64,000 nucleotides of DNA from Neorhizobium sp. SOG26 (GCF_003491345.1 NZ_CP025512.1:3249001-3313000); one strand, 5' to 3'; positions 26,447 through 35,847 are shown, counted from the stretch's first letter. The notes: generated by a model from the letters alone, not told the origin. Numbers and translations: made by a program.

Positions 26447-27460
26447 TCAGATGTCGAAATTGATCATGTTGCGCATGACGAAGATGCCGATCGACATCCA
26501 CACACCCGAGACCAAGAGGATCAGGTGGCCGCGCGGGTCGGTGAACAGGATGCTGATATATTGCGGCGAGGTGAGGTACACGAGCGTCGCCACGATGAAC
26601 GGCAGCGCGCCGATGATGACGGCCGATGCCTTGGCTTCCATAGACAGGGCGCTGACCTTGGCCTTCATCTTCTTTCGGTCACGCAGCACCTTGGAAAGGT
26701 TTCCGATCGCTTCCGACAGGTTGCCGCCCGCCTGGCTCTGGATCGCGATGACGATCGAGAAGAAGTTCACCTCCGGCAGCGGCATCGTCATCATCATGCG
26801 GGCGATGGCTTCGGGAATGCTCAGGCCCACCTGCTGGGATTCGACCACGCGCCGGAACTCGGTCCTCACCGGCTCCTGCCCGTCGGCCGCGATGAGCCGC
26901 AGCGCGTCGTTCAACGGCAGGCCGGACTTGATGGAGCGCGTCATCACGTCGAGCGCGTTTGGAAACTCCTCGAGGAACTTCTTCTGGCGACGCTTGACGA
27001 GGAAACCAACGACCCAGCGCGGCACGCCGATGGCGGATGCAAATGCGGTGCCGAGAGCCGCCAGCAGCGGCAGGCCCATCAACAGGGTAAGCAGGAACAT
27101 GAAGATGCCGAACACGGCACTCAGGAGATAGAAGCGGCCGAGGCTGAGCGGATAGCCGGTCTGGGCGAGGCGGGCCTTGATGCTGCCCTTGCCCATCCGC
27201 CGGTTCTTTTCTTCCTGCTGCTTTTCCAGCTCCTTGAGCGAATCCTGGACCGATTTGCGGCGCTTGGAAAGCTCCTGCACGCGGTCGCGTGCGGCCTTCA
27301 TCTTGTTGAGGTCGGTCTCGGCCGCTTTCACCCGGTTCAGGCGCGCGTCGGCACTTTTTTCCGCTTCCACGCGGGAGAACATCAACGCATAGCAAACAGC
27401 GCCCGCGGCAATGGCCACGAGCGCGATGATCGCTATGACGGTCATATCCATCCCAAACAT
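26447..27460 (-). CDS. tadB: Tad pilus inner-membrane platform protein TadB (337 aa)
   Basis: Partner of TadC in the assembly platform. Membrane segments near 5-25, 100-140 and at the C-terminus; the T2SSF domain includes FLEEFPNALDVMTRSIKSGLPLNDALRLI (quoted in part: FPNALDVMTRSIKSGLPL). A Lys/Glu-rich coiled-coil-like stretch (about 30-90) precedes the second helix. ATG 27460 (MFGMDMTVIAII) is chosen because GGGAGGA lies just upstream; the ORF is open further into tadA, but that extension is out-of-context sequence. Confidence 0.93.
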   Translation of the reverse strand: MFGMDMTVIAIIALVAIAAGAVCYALMFSRVEAEKSADARLNRVKAAETDLNKMKAARDRVQELSKRRKSVQDSLKELEKQQEEKNRRMGKGSIKARLAQTGYPLSLGRFYLLSAVFGIFMFLLTLLMGLPLLAALGTAFASAIGVPRWVVGFLVKRRQKKFLEEFPNALDVMTRSIKSGLPLNDALRLIAADGQEPVRTEFRRVVESQQVGLSIPEAIARMMMTMPLPEVNFFSIVIAIQSQAGGNLSEAIGNLSKVLRDRKKMKAKVSALSMEAKASAVIIGALPFIVATLVYLTSPQYISILFTDPRGHLILLVSGVWMSIGIFVMRNMINFDI

Positions 27461-27473
27461 GGAAGATCCTCCC

Positions 27474-28976
27474 TTAATCCCTCGCCTTGTCCATGGCGTC
27501 GAGGGCGGCGGCGAGGCGCTTGTCCTCGTTGAAGTAGCGGGCGCGGTCCCAGAAATGCGGCTTGACGATGCCGGTGCCGACATGGCGGCCGATCAGGCGG
27601 CCATTGGCGTCTTCACCGTCAATCTCGTAGCGCATCAGGTCCTGCGTCACGATCACGTCGCCTTCCATGCCGATCACCTCGGTGATCTGGGTAATGCGGC
27701 GCGAACCGTCGCGAAGGCGGGCAGCCTGGACGATGACATCAATCGAACCGACGATGATTTCGCGTACCGTCTTGGCGGGCAGGGTGTAGCCGCCCATGGC
27801 GATCATCGATTCCATGCGGCTGAGGCATTCGCGCGGCGTGTTGGCGTGGATCGTGCCCATCGAGCCGTCGTGGCCGGTGTTCATCGCCTGCAGCAGGTCG
27901 AAAACCTCCGGTCCGCGCACTTCGCCGACGATGATCCGTTCCGGGCGCATACGCAGGCAGTTCTTGACGAGGTCGCGCATGGTGATCTCGCCTTCGCCTT
28001 CGATGTTCGGCGGGCGGGTTTCCAGGCGCACCACATGCGGCTGCTGCAACTGCAGTTCGGCCGTGTCTTCGCAGGTGATCACGCGTTCATGGGCGTCGAT
28101 GTAGCGCGTCAGGCAGTTGAGAAGCGTCGTCTTACCCGAACCGGTACCGCCGGAGATCACCACGTTGCAGCGAACGCGGCCGATGATCTGCAAAAGCGTC
28201 GCGCCTTCGGGGGTGATCGCCCCGAACTTCACGAGCTGGTCGAGGTTGAGCTTGTCCTTCTTGAACTTTCGGATCGTCAGCGCCGGGCCGTCGATCGCAA
28301 GCGGCGGTGCAATGACGTTGACACGTGAGCCGTCGGGCAGGCGCGCGTCGCAGATCGGCGAGCTTTCGTCGACACGGCGGCCGACCTGGCTGACGATGCG
28401 CTGGCAGATCGACAGGAGCTGCGCGTTGTCGCGGAAGCGGATCTCGGATTCGATCGTCTTGCCGCCAACTTCGATGAAGGTCTGGCCGGAACCGTTGACC
28501 ATGATGTCGGCGATGTCGTCGCGGGCGAGCAGCGGCTCCAGCGGACCATAGCCCAGAACGTCGTTGCAGATGTCTTCGAGCAGTTCTTCCTGCTCGGAGA
28601 TCGACATCGCGAAGTTCTTGATGGTGATGATGTCGTTGACGATGTCGCGGATTTCTTCGCGCGCGCTTTCGCCATCGAGTTTGGCGAGCTGCGACAGGTC
28701 GATCGTGTCGATCAGCGCGGAGAAAACCTGGCTCTTGGTGTCGTAATAGTGCTCGGTGCGTGGCGCGCGCTTGCGCGCTGCGGCCGGCGGCTGGGGCGCG
28801 AGCGGCGGGGGTGCCACGGGCTGGCGAGGGCCACCCAGGTCACGACCGGGTTCTGCAAGGATCTCCGGCGTGCCGGGTCTGGCCATGACCGTCGCGGCCG
28901 GAGCGGGTGCCGCGGCTGGCGCAAAGCCAGCGCTGACGCTCTTGCCAGATCCTTCGTTTCCGCGTTTTCCGAACAT
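27474..28976 (-). CDS. cpaF: Tad pilus ATPase TadA/CpaF (500 aa)
   Basis: Secretion ATPase that powers pilus assembly (and in Tad systems probably retraction). N-terminal Ala/Pro-rich linker (about 1-70), then the N-domain and the RecA core with Walker [15 protein letters not shown] (about 275-288), Asp box [20 protein letters not shown], Walker [20 protein letters not shown] and His box [17 protein letters not shown]. Size normal for CpaF. It lies between cpaE (15 bases upstream) and tadB. Confidence 0.96.
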   Translation of the reverse strand: MFGKRGNEGSGKSVSAGFAPAAAPAPAATVMARPGTPEILAEPGRDLGGPRQPVAPPPLAPQPPAAARKRAPRTEHYYDTKSQVFSALIDTIDLSQLAKLDGESAREEIRDIVNDIITIKNFAMSISEQEELLEDICNDVLGYGPLEPLLARDDIADIMVNGSGQTFIEVGGKTIESEIRFRDNAQLLSICQRIVSQVGRRVDESSPICDARLPDGSRVNVIAPPLAIDGPALTIRKFKKDKLNLDQLVKFGAITPEGATLLQIIGRVRCNVVISGGTGSGKTTLLNCLTRYIDAHERVITCEDTAELQLQQPHVVRLETRPPNIEGEGEITMRDLVKNCLRMRPERIIVGEVRGPEVFDLLQAMNTGHDGSMGTIHANTPRECLSRMESMIAMGGYTLPAKTVREIIVGSIDVIVQAARLRDGSRRITQITEVIGMEGDVIVTQDLMRYEIDGEDANGRLIGRHVGTGIVKPHFWDRARYFNEDKRLAAALDAMDKARD

Positions 28977-28991
28977 GACGACTTCCTGGTA

Positions 28992-30287
28992 TTAGCTTTT
29001 CTTGCGAGACAGCATTCCGATGAGCCCGCCGAGGCCGGCCTTCTTTGCCTTCTTCACCGCCATGCGACCGGTCACGATGTGGGCGATCTGCGAGAAGGTT
29101 TCGGCAGCCGGCGACTTGGCATCGATCTCGGAAATCATCCGGCCGCTGTTGGCGGCATTGCCGAACAACTGCACATCGAAGGGCAGGATGGCGATCGGCT
29201 CGATCTCCAGCGGCTCGACAAAGTCGCTCGGGGTGATCTCCGGGCGCTTCGGCATGCCCACCTGGTTGAGGATGAGATGCGGCGGGCGGTCGTTCGGCCG
29301 CAGCTTCTTCAGCGCGTCGATCATGTTCTTGGTGTTGCGCAGGTTCGCGAGATCCGGAACGGCGCAGATCACCACCTCGTCGACTTCCGAAAGCACGGAG
29401 CGTGTCCACTCGCTCCAGGCATGCGGCAGGTCGAGGACCGCGACCGGTGCACTGCGCTGCAGGAGTTCGATGATCGGCGTGAACGCGCCGCGGTCGTAGT
29501 CATAGGCACGGTCCAGAAGCGAGGGCGCGGCCAGCAGCGACAGGTGCTCGGAGCACTTTGTCAGCAGGCGGTCGAGGAAGACTTCATCCAGCCGCTCCGG
29601 CGCGAACACGGCTTCCGCGATGCCCTGCGCGGGATCCTGGTCGAAATCGATATTCGCGGTCCCGAACGGCAGGTCGAGGTCTGCAAGGATGGTTTCGGTC
29701 GAAAACAGGCTGGAGATGCCGAAGGCGCAGTTGTGGGCGATGGTGGAAGAGCCCACGCCACCCTTGGCGCCGATGAAGGCGATCGATTTGCCGAGCGGTT
29801 CGGCTTCCGGATCAACGAAGATCGCAGAAATGGAGGCAAGCATGTCCTGCATCTGCACCGGCCCGACGAGATATTCGGAAATGCCGTTGCGGATCAGTTC
29901 GCGGTAAAGGCCGATATCATTGTAGCGGCCAACGATGATCACCCGCGTGGAGGGGTCGCAGACCTCGGCCAGCGGCGCGAGCTCGACCAGCAGGTTCTTC
30001 GGGTCGGCTTCCGTTTCGAGGATGATCAGGTTCGGCGTCGGCGAAGACGAGAACATGTTGGCGGCAGCATCCGTGCTGCCGATCGTCACCCTAAGGTTGA
30101 CCTTGGACATCCGGCGGTCGCGCGCCATCCGGTCCATCATCCGCTGCATGGCTTCGCTTTCGCAGAAGGCGTGCACGGAGATGCGCGGCAGCGGGCGCAA
30201 GGCGTCGAGGTGGTCGGAACGCTCGGCAACTTCGGCGAACCGTTCATCCTCGCCAGGCGTGCGGATTTCGTAGTTGATCGCGCTCAT
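28992..30287 (-). CDS. cpaE: Tad pilus localisation ATPase CpaE/TadZ (431 aa)
   Basis: ParA/MinD-related protein with an N-terminal receiver-like domain (about 30-150, containing VIIVGRYNDIGLYRELI) and a C-terminal ATPase with deviant Walker A AFIGAKGGVGSSTIAHN (about 165-181). It places the pilus machine at the cell pole in Caulobacter; polar function here is inferred. The usual signature Lys is present in KGGVGSS. ATG 30287 (MSAINYEIRTPGEDE) is preceded by GGGGGA; the longer ORF from 30374 overlaps the cpaD end region. Confidence 0.93.
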   Translation of the reverse strand: MSAINYEIRTPGEDERFAEVAERSDHLDALRPLPRISVHAFCESEAMQRMMDRMARDRRMSKVNLRVTIGSTDAAANMFSSSPTPNLIILETEADPKNLLVELAPLAEVCDPSTRVIIVGRYNDIGLYRELIRNGISEYLVGPVQMQDMLASISAIFVDPEAEPLGKSIAFIGAKGGVGSSTIAHNCAFGISSLFSTETILADLDLPFGTANIDFDQDPAQGIAEAVFAPERLDEVFLDRLLTKCSEHLSLLAAPSLLDRAYDYDRGAFTPIIELLQRSAPVAVLDLPHAWSEWTRSVLSEVDEVVICAVPDLANLRNTKNMIDALKKLRPNDRPPHLILNQVGMPKRPEITPSDFVEPLEIEPIAILPFDVQLFGNAANSGRMISEIDAKSPAAETFSQIAHIVTGRMAVKKAKKAGLGGLIGMLSRKKS

Positions 30288-30306
30288 GTGGGTCCCCCGC
30301 CTCCCG

Positions 30307-30987
30307 TTATGGTCTTGTGGTGGACGAGCCACCGGTGCGGTAGTCGCTGATGACCTTCGCCCGCTGCGTCGCATCGATCGGCGTCGTGGCCCGCGGTGCG
30401 ATCAGGTCGGTCGGATTGGCGACTTGCGCAGCCAGGTTGTTCTGGCTGGCGCAGCCGAAATTGTACCAGTTCCGGTTGCCAAAGGTGTTGTCGGAGAGAT
30501 CATCCGGCCACTCGCCGCAGGCGCTGGTCATGGCTTTCGTCGCAACATAGGCAAGACGGATCGGGGCCGCGTCGCCATCGGGAGAGGCAGAATAGCTGCT
30601 CATCAGGATCCGCTGCGGCTTGATTCCTGTGCCGATCAGCGTGCGGCGCACGTCGCCGGCAAGATGCTGGGCGGCACCTGCATTGTAGGAACCGCGCGGC
30701 ACCTGGACCTGGATCACGCCAGCCGGCGAGGCAACGAAATTCTGGGCAAAGCCGCGAACCGTATCCTTCATGCCGGTGTTCAGGCGGATGTCGCCGGATG
30801 CGACGGGAATATCCAGCGTATGTTCGGCTTCGGCCATCACGATCGGGTGGCGGGTCCGGTAGTCGTCCGGGATCGAGCCGGTGGTGAGCTGGCTGTTGCC
30901 GCAGGAGGAAAGAAGCCCGACCGTTGCTAGAAGCACGGTTGCGGCAGCAAACCTGCGCGTGGTGCGGTGTGCCTTGTCATCTGTCAT
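30307..30987 (-). CDS. cpaD: Tad pilus lipoprotein CpaD (226 aa)
   Basis: Outer-membrane-associated pilus biogenesis protein. A lipobox LLSSCGNS follows a hydrophobic stretch (about 13-29), so it should be lipid-modified. The CpaD-family body includes RHPIVMAEAEHTLDIP and FGCASQNNLAAQVANPTDL near the C-terminus. ATG 30987 (MTDDKAHRTT) is chosen because GAAGGA lies upstream and the signal sequence then has normal length; ATG 31032 is an alternative. It lies 20 bases before cpaE. Confidence 0.92.
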   Translation of the reverse strand: MTDDKAHRTTRRFAAATVLLATVGLLSSCGNSQLTTGSIPDDYRTRHPIVMAEAEHTLDIPVASGDIRLNTGMKDTVRGFAQNFVASPAGVIQVQVPRGSYNAGAAQHLAGDVRRTLIGTGIKPQRILMSSYSASPDGDAAPIRLAYVATKAMTSACGEWPDDLSDNTFGNRNWYNFGCASQNNLAAQVANPTDLIAPRATTPIDATQRAKVISDYRTGGSSTTRP

Positions 30988-31038
30988 GACATCGTGTCCT
31001 TCGGCCGGAAATGCTTGAGTTTCAGTAGCCATGACCGC

Positions 31039-32586
31039 TCACTTGTAGATGAAGCCGACGGCGCCGTGGTATTGCCCTTTGGCAACGGGCTCCTTGCGGC
31101 CGTAGATCTTGTTCACACGGTTGAGGAAGAAGGTGGCTGCGTCGTTCTCGGGATTGAAGTTGTCATCCGGCCGCGCGATCTCGTTGCGTGCCACGGGGCG
31201 CACCAGATAGGGCGTCGCGATGATGACGAGTTCGGTCTCGTTGCGGACGAAATCCTTGCTGCGGAAGAGCGTGCCGAATACCGGCACCTTCGAGATGCCC
31301 GGCAGTCCCGACATCGCCTGGCGCACATTGTCCTGCACGAGGCCGGCAATCACGATCGAACCACCGGACGGCAGTTCCACGGAGGTCGAGGCTTCGCGCT
31401 TGCGGATCGACATGTAGGTGTTGCCTGCGACCCGCGGCGAGATGCCGTTGCCGGTCACGGCAGAACCCTCATAGGTCGGTTCGGAAACGTTTGTCTCGAT
31501 CTGCAGGCTGATGCGGCCGGGGGAGAGCACCACCGGCTTGAAGTTCAGCTCGATGCCGTAGTCGACCGTCTGGATGGTCCGCTCGACGGTGGTCGCGTTG
31601 TTCTGGGTGCTGACTTCCTGGGTGCCCGGCAGGCGGTATTCGCCGCCGACATAGAACTTGGCCTGCTGGCCGGAGATTGCGGTGAGGCTCGGTTCGGCGA
31701 GCGTGCGCATCACGCCGGCCTGTTCCATGGCGTTCATGTAGGTGGCAAGGCTGGTATTGCCGACGAGGCCGCCCAGCGCACCCGTGGCGACCGTATTGAT
31801 GGCATTGCCGAGATTTGCCGGGTTAGCGAAGGAGATCGAGCCGCGCGGACCCTGCACCGAGCCGTTGAAGCCGAGCTGCTTCAGCACCTGGCGGCTGACT
31901 TCGGCAACCGTCACCTTCAGCGTTACCTGGTCCTCACCCTCGATGGTGAGCAGGTTGACGATCTGCGATTGCTGGCGGTCTTCGGCAAAAATGTCCGCGT
32001 CGCCGTTGTTACCCTGCGCGGTGATATTACGGGTGGTGGCTTCACCGCCCTTGAGGAAGGCGTTGGCAAGCCGTTCGGCCTGCGCTGAATCCTGTGGCGT
32101 GCGCACGGTGCCAGACAGCACGATGTTGTCTGAGATGATTTCGACCTTGATGGCCGACTCCGGCAGGAACCGGCGAAGGTTCTGCTCGAGGCCGGAGATG
32201 TCGCGCTCGATCTGTACGTCGAGGCTTACAATTTCCTCGCCGCCCGGGCCGAAAACGAAGATGTTCGTCTGGCCGACCGTCTTGCCGAAGAGGTAGATGC
32301 GGCGCGAGGTGCGGGTGACCGCATCCGCCATGGTCGGATCAGCGACCAGGATGTCATGGGCGTCGGAGGGAAGATCGACGACGAGCGCCTTGTTCAAGCC
32401 GAGCGACAGGCGCTTGCGCACGCCAGGGCCGCCATCGGTGATGCGGATGACGCTATTGCTCGCGGCTTTCGCCTGCGGAATGCCGAAGCTCGCGTGGTCG
32501 AGGCTTGTCGGCATGCTTGAAAACGCAAGGCAGAAGGCCATGCTGGCCGCTGCCGAACTGCGAATTCTATGGATCAGCTTGCTCAC
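31039..32586 (-). CDS. cpaC: Tad pilus outer-membrane secretin CpaC (515 aa)
   Basis: Secretin forming the outer-membrane pore for the pilus. Signal peptide (about 1-40), a pilus-formation N-domain (LNKALVVDLPSDAHDILVAD), a BON-type domain (about 120-200) and the secretin core (about 250-475) with VPVFGTLFRSKDFVRNETELVIIATPYLVRP written partly: VPVFGTLFRS and ELVIIATPYLV. Sequence order matches RcpA/CpaC. It lies 12 bases from cpaB and about 50 from cpaD. Confidence 0.95.
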   Translation of the reverse strand: MSKLIHRIRSSAAASMAFCLAFSSMPTSLDHASFGIPQAKAASNSVIRITDGGPGVRKRLSLGLNKALVVDLPSDAHDILVADPTMADAVTRTSRRIYLFGKTVGQTNIFVFGPGGEEIVSLDVQIERDISGLEQNLRRFLPESAIKVEIISDNIVLSGTVRTPQDSAQAERLANAFLKGGEATTRNITAQGNNGDADIFAEDRQQSQIVNLLTIEGEDQVTLKVTVAEVSRQVLKQLGFNGSVQGPRGSISFANPANLGNAINTVATGALGGLVGNTSLATYMNAMEQAGVMRTLAEPSLTAISGQQAKFYVGGEYRLPGTQEVSTQNNATTVERTIQTVDYGIELNFKPVVLSPGRISLQIETNVSEPTYEGSAVTGNGISPRVAGNTYMSIRKREASTSVELPSGGSIVIAGLVQDNVRQAMSGLPGISKVPVFGTLFRSKDFVRNETELVIIATPYLVRPVARNEIARPDDNFNPENDAATFFLNRVNKIYGRKEPVAKGQYHGAVGFIYK

Positions 32587-32598
32587 GTGACAGCTCCG

Positions 32599-33405
32599 TT
32601 ACTTCGCTTGCATCGGCGTGCTTTTGACGACCGTGCCAGACTTGATCACCTGAATCTCGTTCTTGCCGTCACCGTCGTGCAGCAGGTAGTCGGCGGCTGC
32701 GGTATCGGCTTCCTGGGAGTCGGCGACGGAGCGCAGGGCAAGCGTCAGGCGGTCTGCCATCTGCTGCGCCACGGCGATCACCTTGGCTTGGTCGGGGGTG
32801 AGTTCGAGCGTGGCAGTCGTACCAACGACAGCCTTCGAACCGTCCTCGCTCTCCTGGATCTGCTGGTCGATTGCCAGCACGCGGACGTTGTTCAGGATGT
32901 TTTCGGTGATGTAGCCGCCGCCATCCTTGTTCTGGCGGACCATGATGATGTCGACCCGGTCGTTCGGCAGCACGAAGCCACCGGCACCGGTCGCGACAGA
33001 GATCTCGGTCGCGACGGCGCGTTTGCCGGAGGGAAGCAGCGAGGCCATGATGCGGCTCGAGGCATCGGCGATCTTTTCGGCGCGAACCGGCTCGCCCTTG
33101 AACATCGGCATGCGCACGATCGTGCCTTGCAGCTCGGTGACCGCCTCCGGGCGGATCGAGTCGGTGATGAACCCGTCGATGAGACCGCTCTGCGGCCAGG
33201 CCACCCACTCGACCGCCTTGTCGCTGATGCGGCTACCGACGGGAAGGTTTTCAGCGGAGACGAGAACCCGAACCGTGGGCTCTTTCTGCACGATCGTCTC
33301 CACGACGCCCGGCGCTTTCGCTCCGGTCAACTGCATGGCGAGCAGTCCCGCGAGGCCTGCAGCCACGACGGCAACCGAAAGAATGATGATACGGGTCGGC
33401 TTCAT
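32599..33405 (-). CDS. cpaB: Tad pilus assembly protein CpaB/RcpC (268 aa)
   Basis: Periplasmic protein anchored by an N-terminal helix (about 5-25), with a SAF domain (SAENLPVGSRISDKAVEWVAWP) and the RcpC C-terminal part (VLPNDRVDIIMVRQN). It is thought to connect secretin and inner-membrane parts. ATG 33405 (MKPTRIIILSVAV) has AAGGA upstream; the longer ORF to 33441 has none. Two GTTAAC boxes (33465-33470 and 33489-33494) lie 60-90 bases upstream and could mark an internal regulated promoter. Confidence 0.93.
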   Translation of the reverse strand: MKPTRIIILSVAVVAAGLAGLLAMQLTGAKAPGVVETIVQKEPTVRVLVSAENLPVGSRISDKAVEWVAWPQSGLIDGFITDSIRPEAVTELQGTIVRMPMFKGEPVRAEKIADASSRIMASLLPSGKRAVATEISVATGAGGFVLPNDRVDIIMVRQNKDGGGYITENILNNVRVLAIDQQIQESEDGSKAVVGTTATLELTPDQAKVIAVAQQMADRLTLALRSVADSQEADTAAADYLLHDGDGKNEIQVIKSGTVVKSTPMQAK

Positions 33406-33508
33406 GAGGCCAGTCCTTGGAAATACAATCTCCGGGAACAATGGCCTTCAAAGGTGTAATTATAGTTAACGACTTGCTGCCGTCTTTGGTTAACGGAAAG
33501 TTTCTTTT

Positions 33509-34039
33509 TTAACTTTCACTGAAAAGCCCGAGCGCCCACATGTATAGTGGAGATTGCGCAAGTGTCAGCATGCCACCAATCGCAATCGCGATCCCGTAAG
33601 GGATCTTCTTGGCCGTCACCATGGATGAGGGCAGGGGGACGCCCAGCGACACGACCCTGTGGGCCTGGCTGCGCAACAGCAGGAAGACGAGTGTCACCAC
33701 GCCACCAGCAAAGGCGACAGCCGTGAGGAAGGCGATCAGCGAGCTGTTGAGTCCGTACCAAAGCGCAATCGCTGTCAGCAACTTGGCGTCACCGCCGCCC
33801 ATGACGTTGACGGCAAAGAGACCGAAGCAGGCGATGAAGACAAGAAGTGCGGCGAGCGCGGCGAAACCCAGTTCGACGGCACCCATGCCGGCGAGCGGCG
33901 CCAAGAGGAGAAAAGCCACCGCAAGGCCTAGGGAGATGCGGTTGGGAATGGTCATCGTGATCAGGTCGCTGAGCGCCGCGTAGATCAACGCAGCGACCGG
34001 CACTGAAAGAACCAGGACGGCGACAACAACATCGACCAT
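33509..34039 (-). CDS. cpaA: prepilin peptidase CpaA/TadV (176 aa)
   Basis: Short A24-family aspartic prepilin peptidase that cleaves the Flp pilin and TadE-like proteins at the inner membrane. First catalytic Asp in ALSDLITMTIPNRISL (about 25-40), second in the GGGDAKLLTAIALWYG motif (about 84-99). About six membrane helices. ATG 34039 has AAAGGAAAG upstream. It follows the pilin gene across a strong terminator (34066-34105), so it is probably expressed by read-through. Confidence 0.92.
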   Translation of the reverse strand: MVDVVVAVLVLSVPVAALIYAALSDLITMTIPNRISLGLAVAFLLLAPLAGMGAVELGFAALAALLVFIACFGLFAVNVMGGGDAKLLTAIALWYGLNSSLIAFLTAVAFAGGVVTLVFLLLRSQAHRVVSLGVPLPSSMVTAKKIPYGIAIAIGGMLTLAQSPLYMWALGLFSES

Positions 34040-34065
34040 GCACTTTCCTTTCAAGAAGACCTGAG

Positions 34066-34105
34066 AGCAAAAAATAACGAGGGTCGCCAGTCGGCGGCCC
34101 TCGTT
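34066..34105 (-). terminator. terminator/attenuator after the pilin gene
   Basis: On the minus strand AACGAGGG (34105-34098) pairs with CCCTCGTT (34083-34076) around a second inner stem, followed by ATTTTTT (34075-34069). It should keep pilin mRNA in excess over the assembly genes. Confidence 0.85.
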
Positions 34106-34134
34106 CATGTTCTACCGATCCAGGCTGATAGCAA

Positions 34135-34326
34135 TCAGCAAGAAGTGGTGGCGGCGGCGCTGCAGTTCAGCTTGTTCGAGATGCTGGTGAACTGGGTATT
34201 CAGCTTGCTGCCGAGCGTAGTGGCGCCAGCGATCAGGGCGACGGAGATGAGGGCAGCGATCAGGCCGTATTCGATTGCGGTTGCGCCGGATTCGTCTTTG
34301 CGGAAACGGGCGAAAAGCTTTGACAT
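34135..34326 (-). CDS. Flp/Fap-type pilin (63 aa)
   Basis: Major subunit of the Tad pilus. Basic leader of 14 residues (MSKLFARFRKDESG), cleavage site before ATAIEYGLIAALISVALIAG with Glu at +5 and Tyr at +6 as in the Flp family, and a short Thr/Ser/Asn-rich mature tail with two cysteines. ATG 34326 has AGGAGAG upstream. A CtrA-type site lies about 110 bases upstream (34435-34450). It is the first gene of the minus-strand operon. Confidence 0.96.
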   Translation of the reverse strand: MSKLFARFRKDESGATAIEYGLIAALISVALIAGATTLGSKLNTQFTSISNKLNCSAAATTSC

Positions 34327-34434
34327 GGGACTCTCCTAAGTAGAATTGTTGTTCAGCACTTCCCGACAACTGTTTCCGTTGTTCGGATGGACCAAATCTA
34401 CAAAGGGACGATTTCCATCACCTTAAGGAATGCA

Positions 34435-34450
34435 GTTAAGAAGGTGTTAA
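34435..34450 (-). promoter_or_regulatory. CtrA-type binding site upstream of the pilin gene
   Basis: On the minus strand the sequence TTAACACCTTCTTAAC is an exact TTAA-N7-TTAAC, the consensus bound by phosphorylated CtrA in alphaproteobacteria. In Caulobacter pilA is a CtrA target, so the position is expected. Confidence 0.7.
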
Positions 34451-34724
34451 TGCCCCACGGTTTGGATCGAGGTGAATGATGTCTCCAGACTTTCCGTAGT
34501 ATTTTAGCGATCTCGCCTCGCCTGTGTTACGGGCTAAATTAACGCCTGCTTGTGTTGTGGCGAGAATGTTTCTGTCGATTTATGAGGAATAGCTTGATCG
34601 CAGCATGTTCCATACCTGGAGCTGTCGAGCCGGGTGCTTGGCCCAGCTTGTCGTCTTAACGCTTGTTTCACCAATCACGTCCATTATCGGTTAAGCACTG
34701 TTTCCAGACTGAAGGCCGATCCTC
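34451..34724. other. intergenic region between divergent pilus transcripts
   Basis: Together with 34327-34434 this forms a 398-base gap between the pilin gene and the divergent plus-strand genes. Besides the CtrA site it contains several TTAA half sites (for example near 34533, 34655 and 34692) but no full second site, no ORF and no convincing hairpin. Confidence 0.4.
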
Positions 34725-35144
34725 ATGTCCATACTCAGCCTCGTGGTTCGATTCGCGGCGTTTGGCGGCATTAGCCTTGCCTGTGCCGGACAGGTATCCG
34801 CCCAGGACGGCGACGTCGATCTCCTGCGGGTCTTCATGAATCACGCCCGCGTGCTGAAGCTCGACCGGCCGGTGAGCAAGGTCATTGTGGGCAATGCCAA
34901 CGTTGCGGATGCGACGGTGGCGGATCCCACCACGATCGTGTTGACGGGCCGCAGCTTCGGAACCACCAACCTTGTCCTGCTTGACGCCGAGGGCAATGCG
35001 ATTGCCGACGAGCGGGTGCTGGTTTCGATCGACGAGGGCAACACGGTCCGCGTCTTCCGCCAGACGGCGCGCTCCATCCTGTCCTGCACGCCGAACTGCG
35101 AACAGCACGCCGAATTCTCCGCGACGGCCGCCGGCGCGCCCTGA
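34725..35144 (+). CDS. secreted pilus-formation N-domain protein, secretin N-terminus without a secretin (139 aa)
   Basis: Signal peptide (about 1-26, ending VSAQD) followed by one domain: RVLKLDRPVSKVIVGNANVADATV and ILTGRSFGTTNLVLLDAEG (quoted in part: VSKVIVGNANVADATVADP). This is the same domain that opens CpaC (LGLNKALVVDLPSDAH), here alone. A C-terminal tail has two cysteines (LSCTPNCEQ). It may bind the pilus secretin or act as an accessory in the periplasm. It heads the plus-strand group with the two TadE-like genes. Confidence 0.82.
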   Translation: MSILSLVVRFAAFGGISLACAGQVSAQDGDVDLLRVFMNHARVLKLDRPVSKVIVGNANVADATVADPTTIVLTGRSFGTTNLVLLDAEGNAIADERVLVSIDEGNTVRVFRQTARSILSCTPNCEQHAEFSATAAGAP

Positions 35145-35232
35145 ACGGCACAGATTGCTAAACTGAAAGCCATCTTGGCAACGGAATATCAATAGTCCGC
35201 CGATACCTTCCAGGATGAAGGAAGGGGTTTGG

Positions 35233-35847
35233 ATGGTAGGCATGCGCCAGGACTGTGACGTCATCCACGACAGCTCGGACACGAAGCCGAAGCGCAAGGG
35301 CGTTTGGCGGCGTATCCTGCGTTCCGACGACGGCGCGGCGGCCATCGAGTTCACGATCCTCGCCATTCCCTATTTCATCATCGTCTTCGCGATCGTCGAG
35401 ACCTTTATCGCCTTCACCGGTGAGCAGCTGATCTCCAACGCGGTCGACACCCTCTCGCGCAAGATCCGCACCGGGCAGATCACCAACACGATGAAGACGG
35501 AGCAGTTCCGCCAGGCGTTCTGCGAAGAAATCTCCATCATGATCCAGTGCGACGCCAACGAGGTGGCGCAGCCGAATAAACTGCTGCTGGATGTACGCAG
35601 CTACGCGAGTTTCGCCGATATCCCGAAGACGCTTCCGATCAATTCGGCAGGTGACATCGATGGTGCTTCCTTCGGCTTTGCGCCGGGCAAGCAGAACACG
35701 ATCAACATGGTTCGTGCCTTCTACAAGTGGAATATCATCACCGACATCCTGCGACCGATGCTCAGCACCATCAAACCCGCCGGTGATGACTCCGGTTACT
35801 TCCTGATTGTTGAGACGTCTGCCTTCCGGAACGAGGATTATCCATGA
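35233..35847 (+). CDS. TadE-like pseudopilin (204 aa)
   Basis: TadE/G family protein of the Tad system. A cytoplasmic basic N-terminus is followed by a prepilin-like site, DDG-AAAIEFTILAIPYFIIVFAIVE (about residues 33-58, Glu at +5), and a periplasmic domain of about 140 residues with a conserved Cys near 97-107 (FCEEISIMIQCD). It should be processed by CpaA and act as a minor pilin. ATG 35233 has AAGGGG six bases upstream; ATG 35215 is possible. Its stop overlaps the next gene (ATGA at 35844). Confidence 0.88.
   Translation: MVGMRQDCDVIHDSSDTKPKRKGVWRRILRSDDGAAAIEFTILAIPYFIIVFAIVETFIAFTGEQLISNAVDTLSRKIRTGQITNTMKTEQFRQAFCEEISIMIQCDANEVAQPNKLLLDVRSYASFADIPKTLPINSAGDIDGASFGFAPGKQNTINMVRAFYKWNIITDILRPMLSTIKPAGDDSGYFLIVETSAFRNEDYP

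Noticed and set aside
28749..30350. Long plus-strand open frame over cpaE/cpaF
   Set aside because: Antisense to two genes with complete motifs; no independent support.
33496..33517. GAAAGTT/AACTTTC inverted repeat between cpaA and cpaB
   Set aside because: Short stem with an A/T-only loop and no T-tract on either strand; not a convincing terminator or operator.
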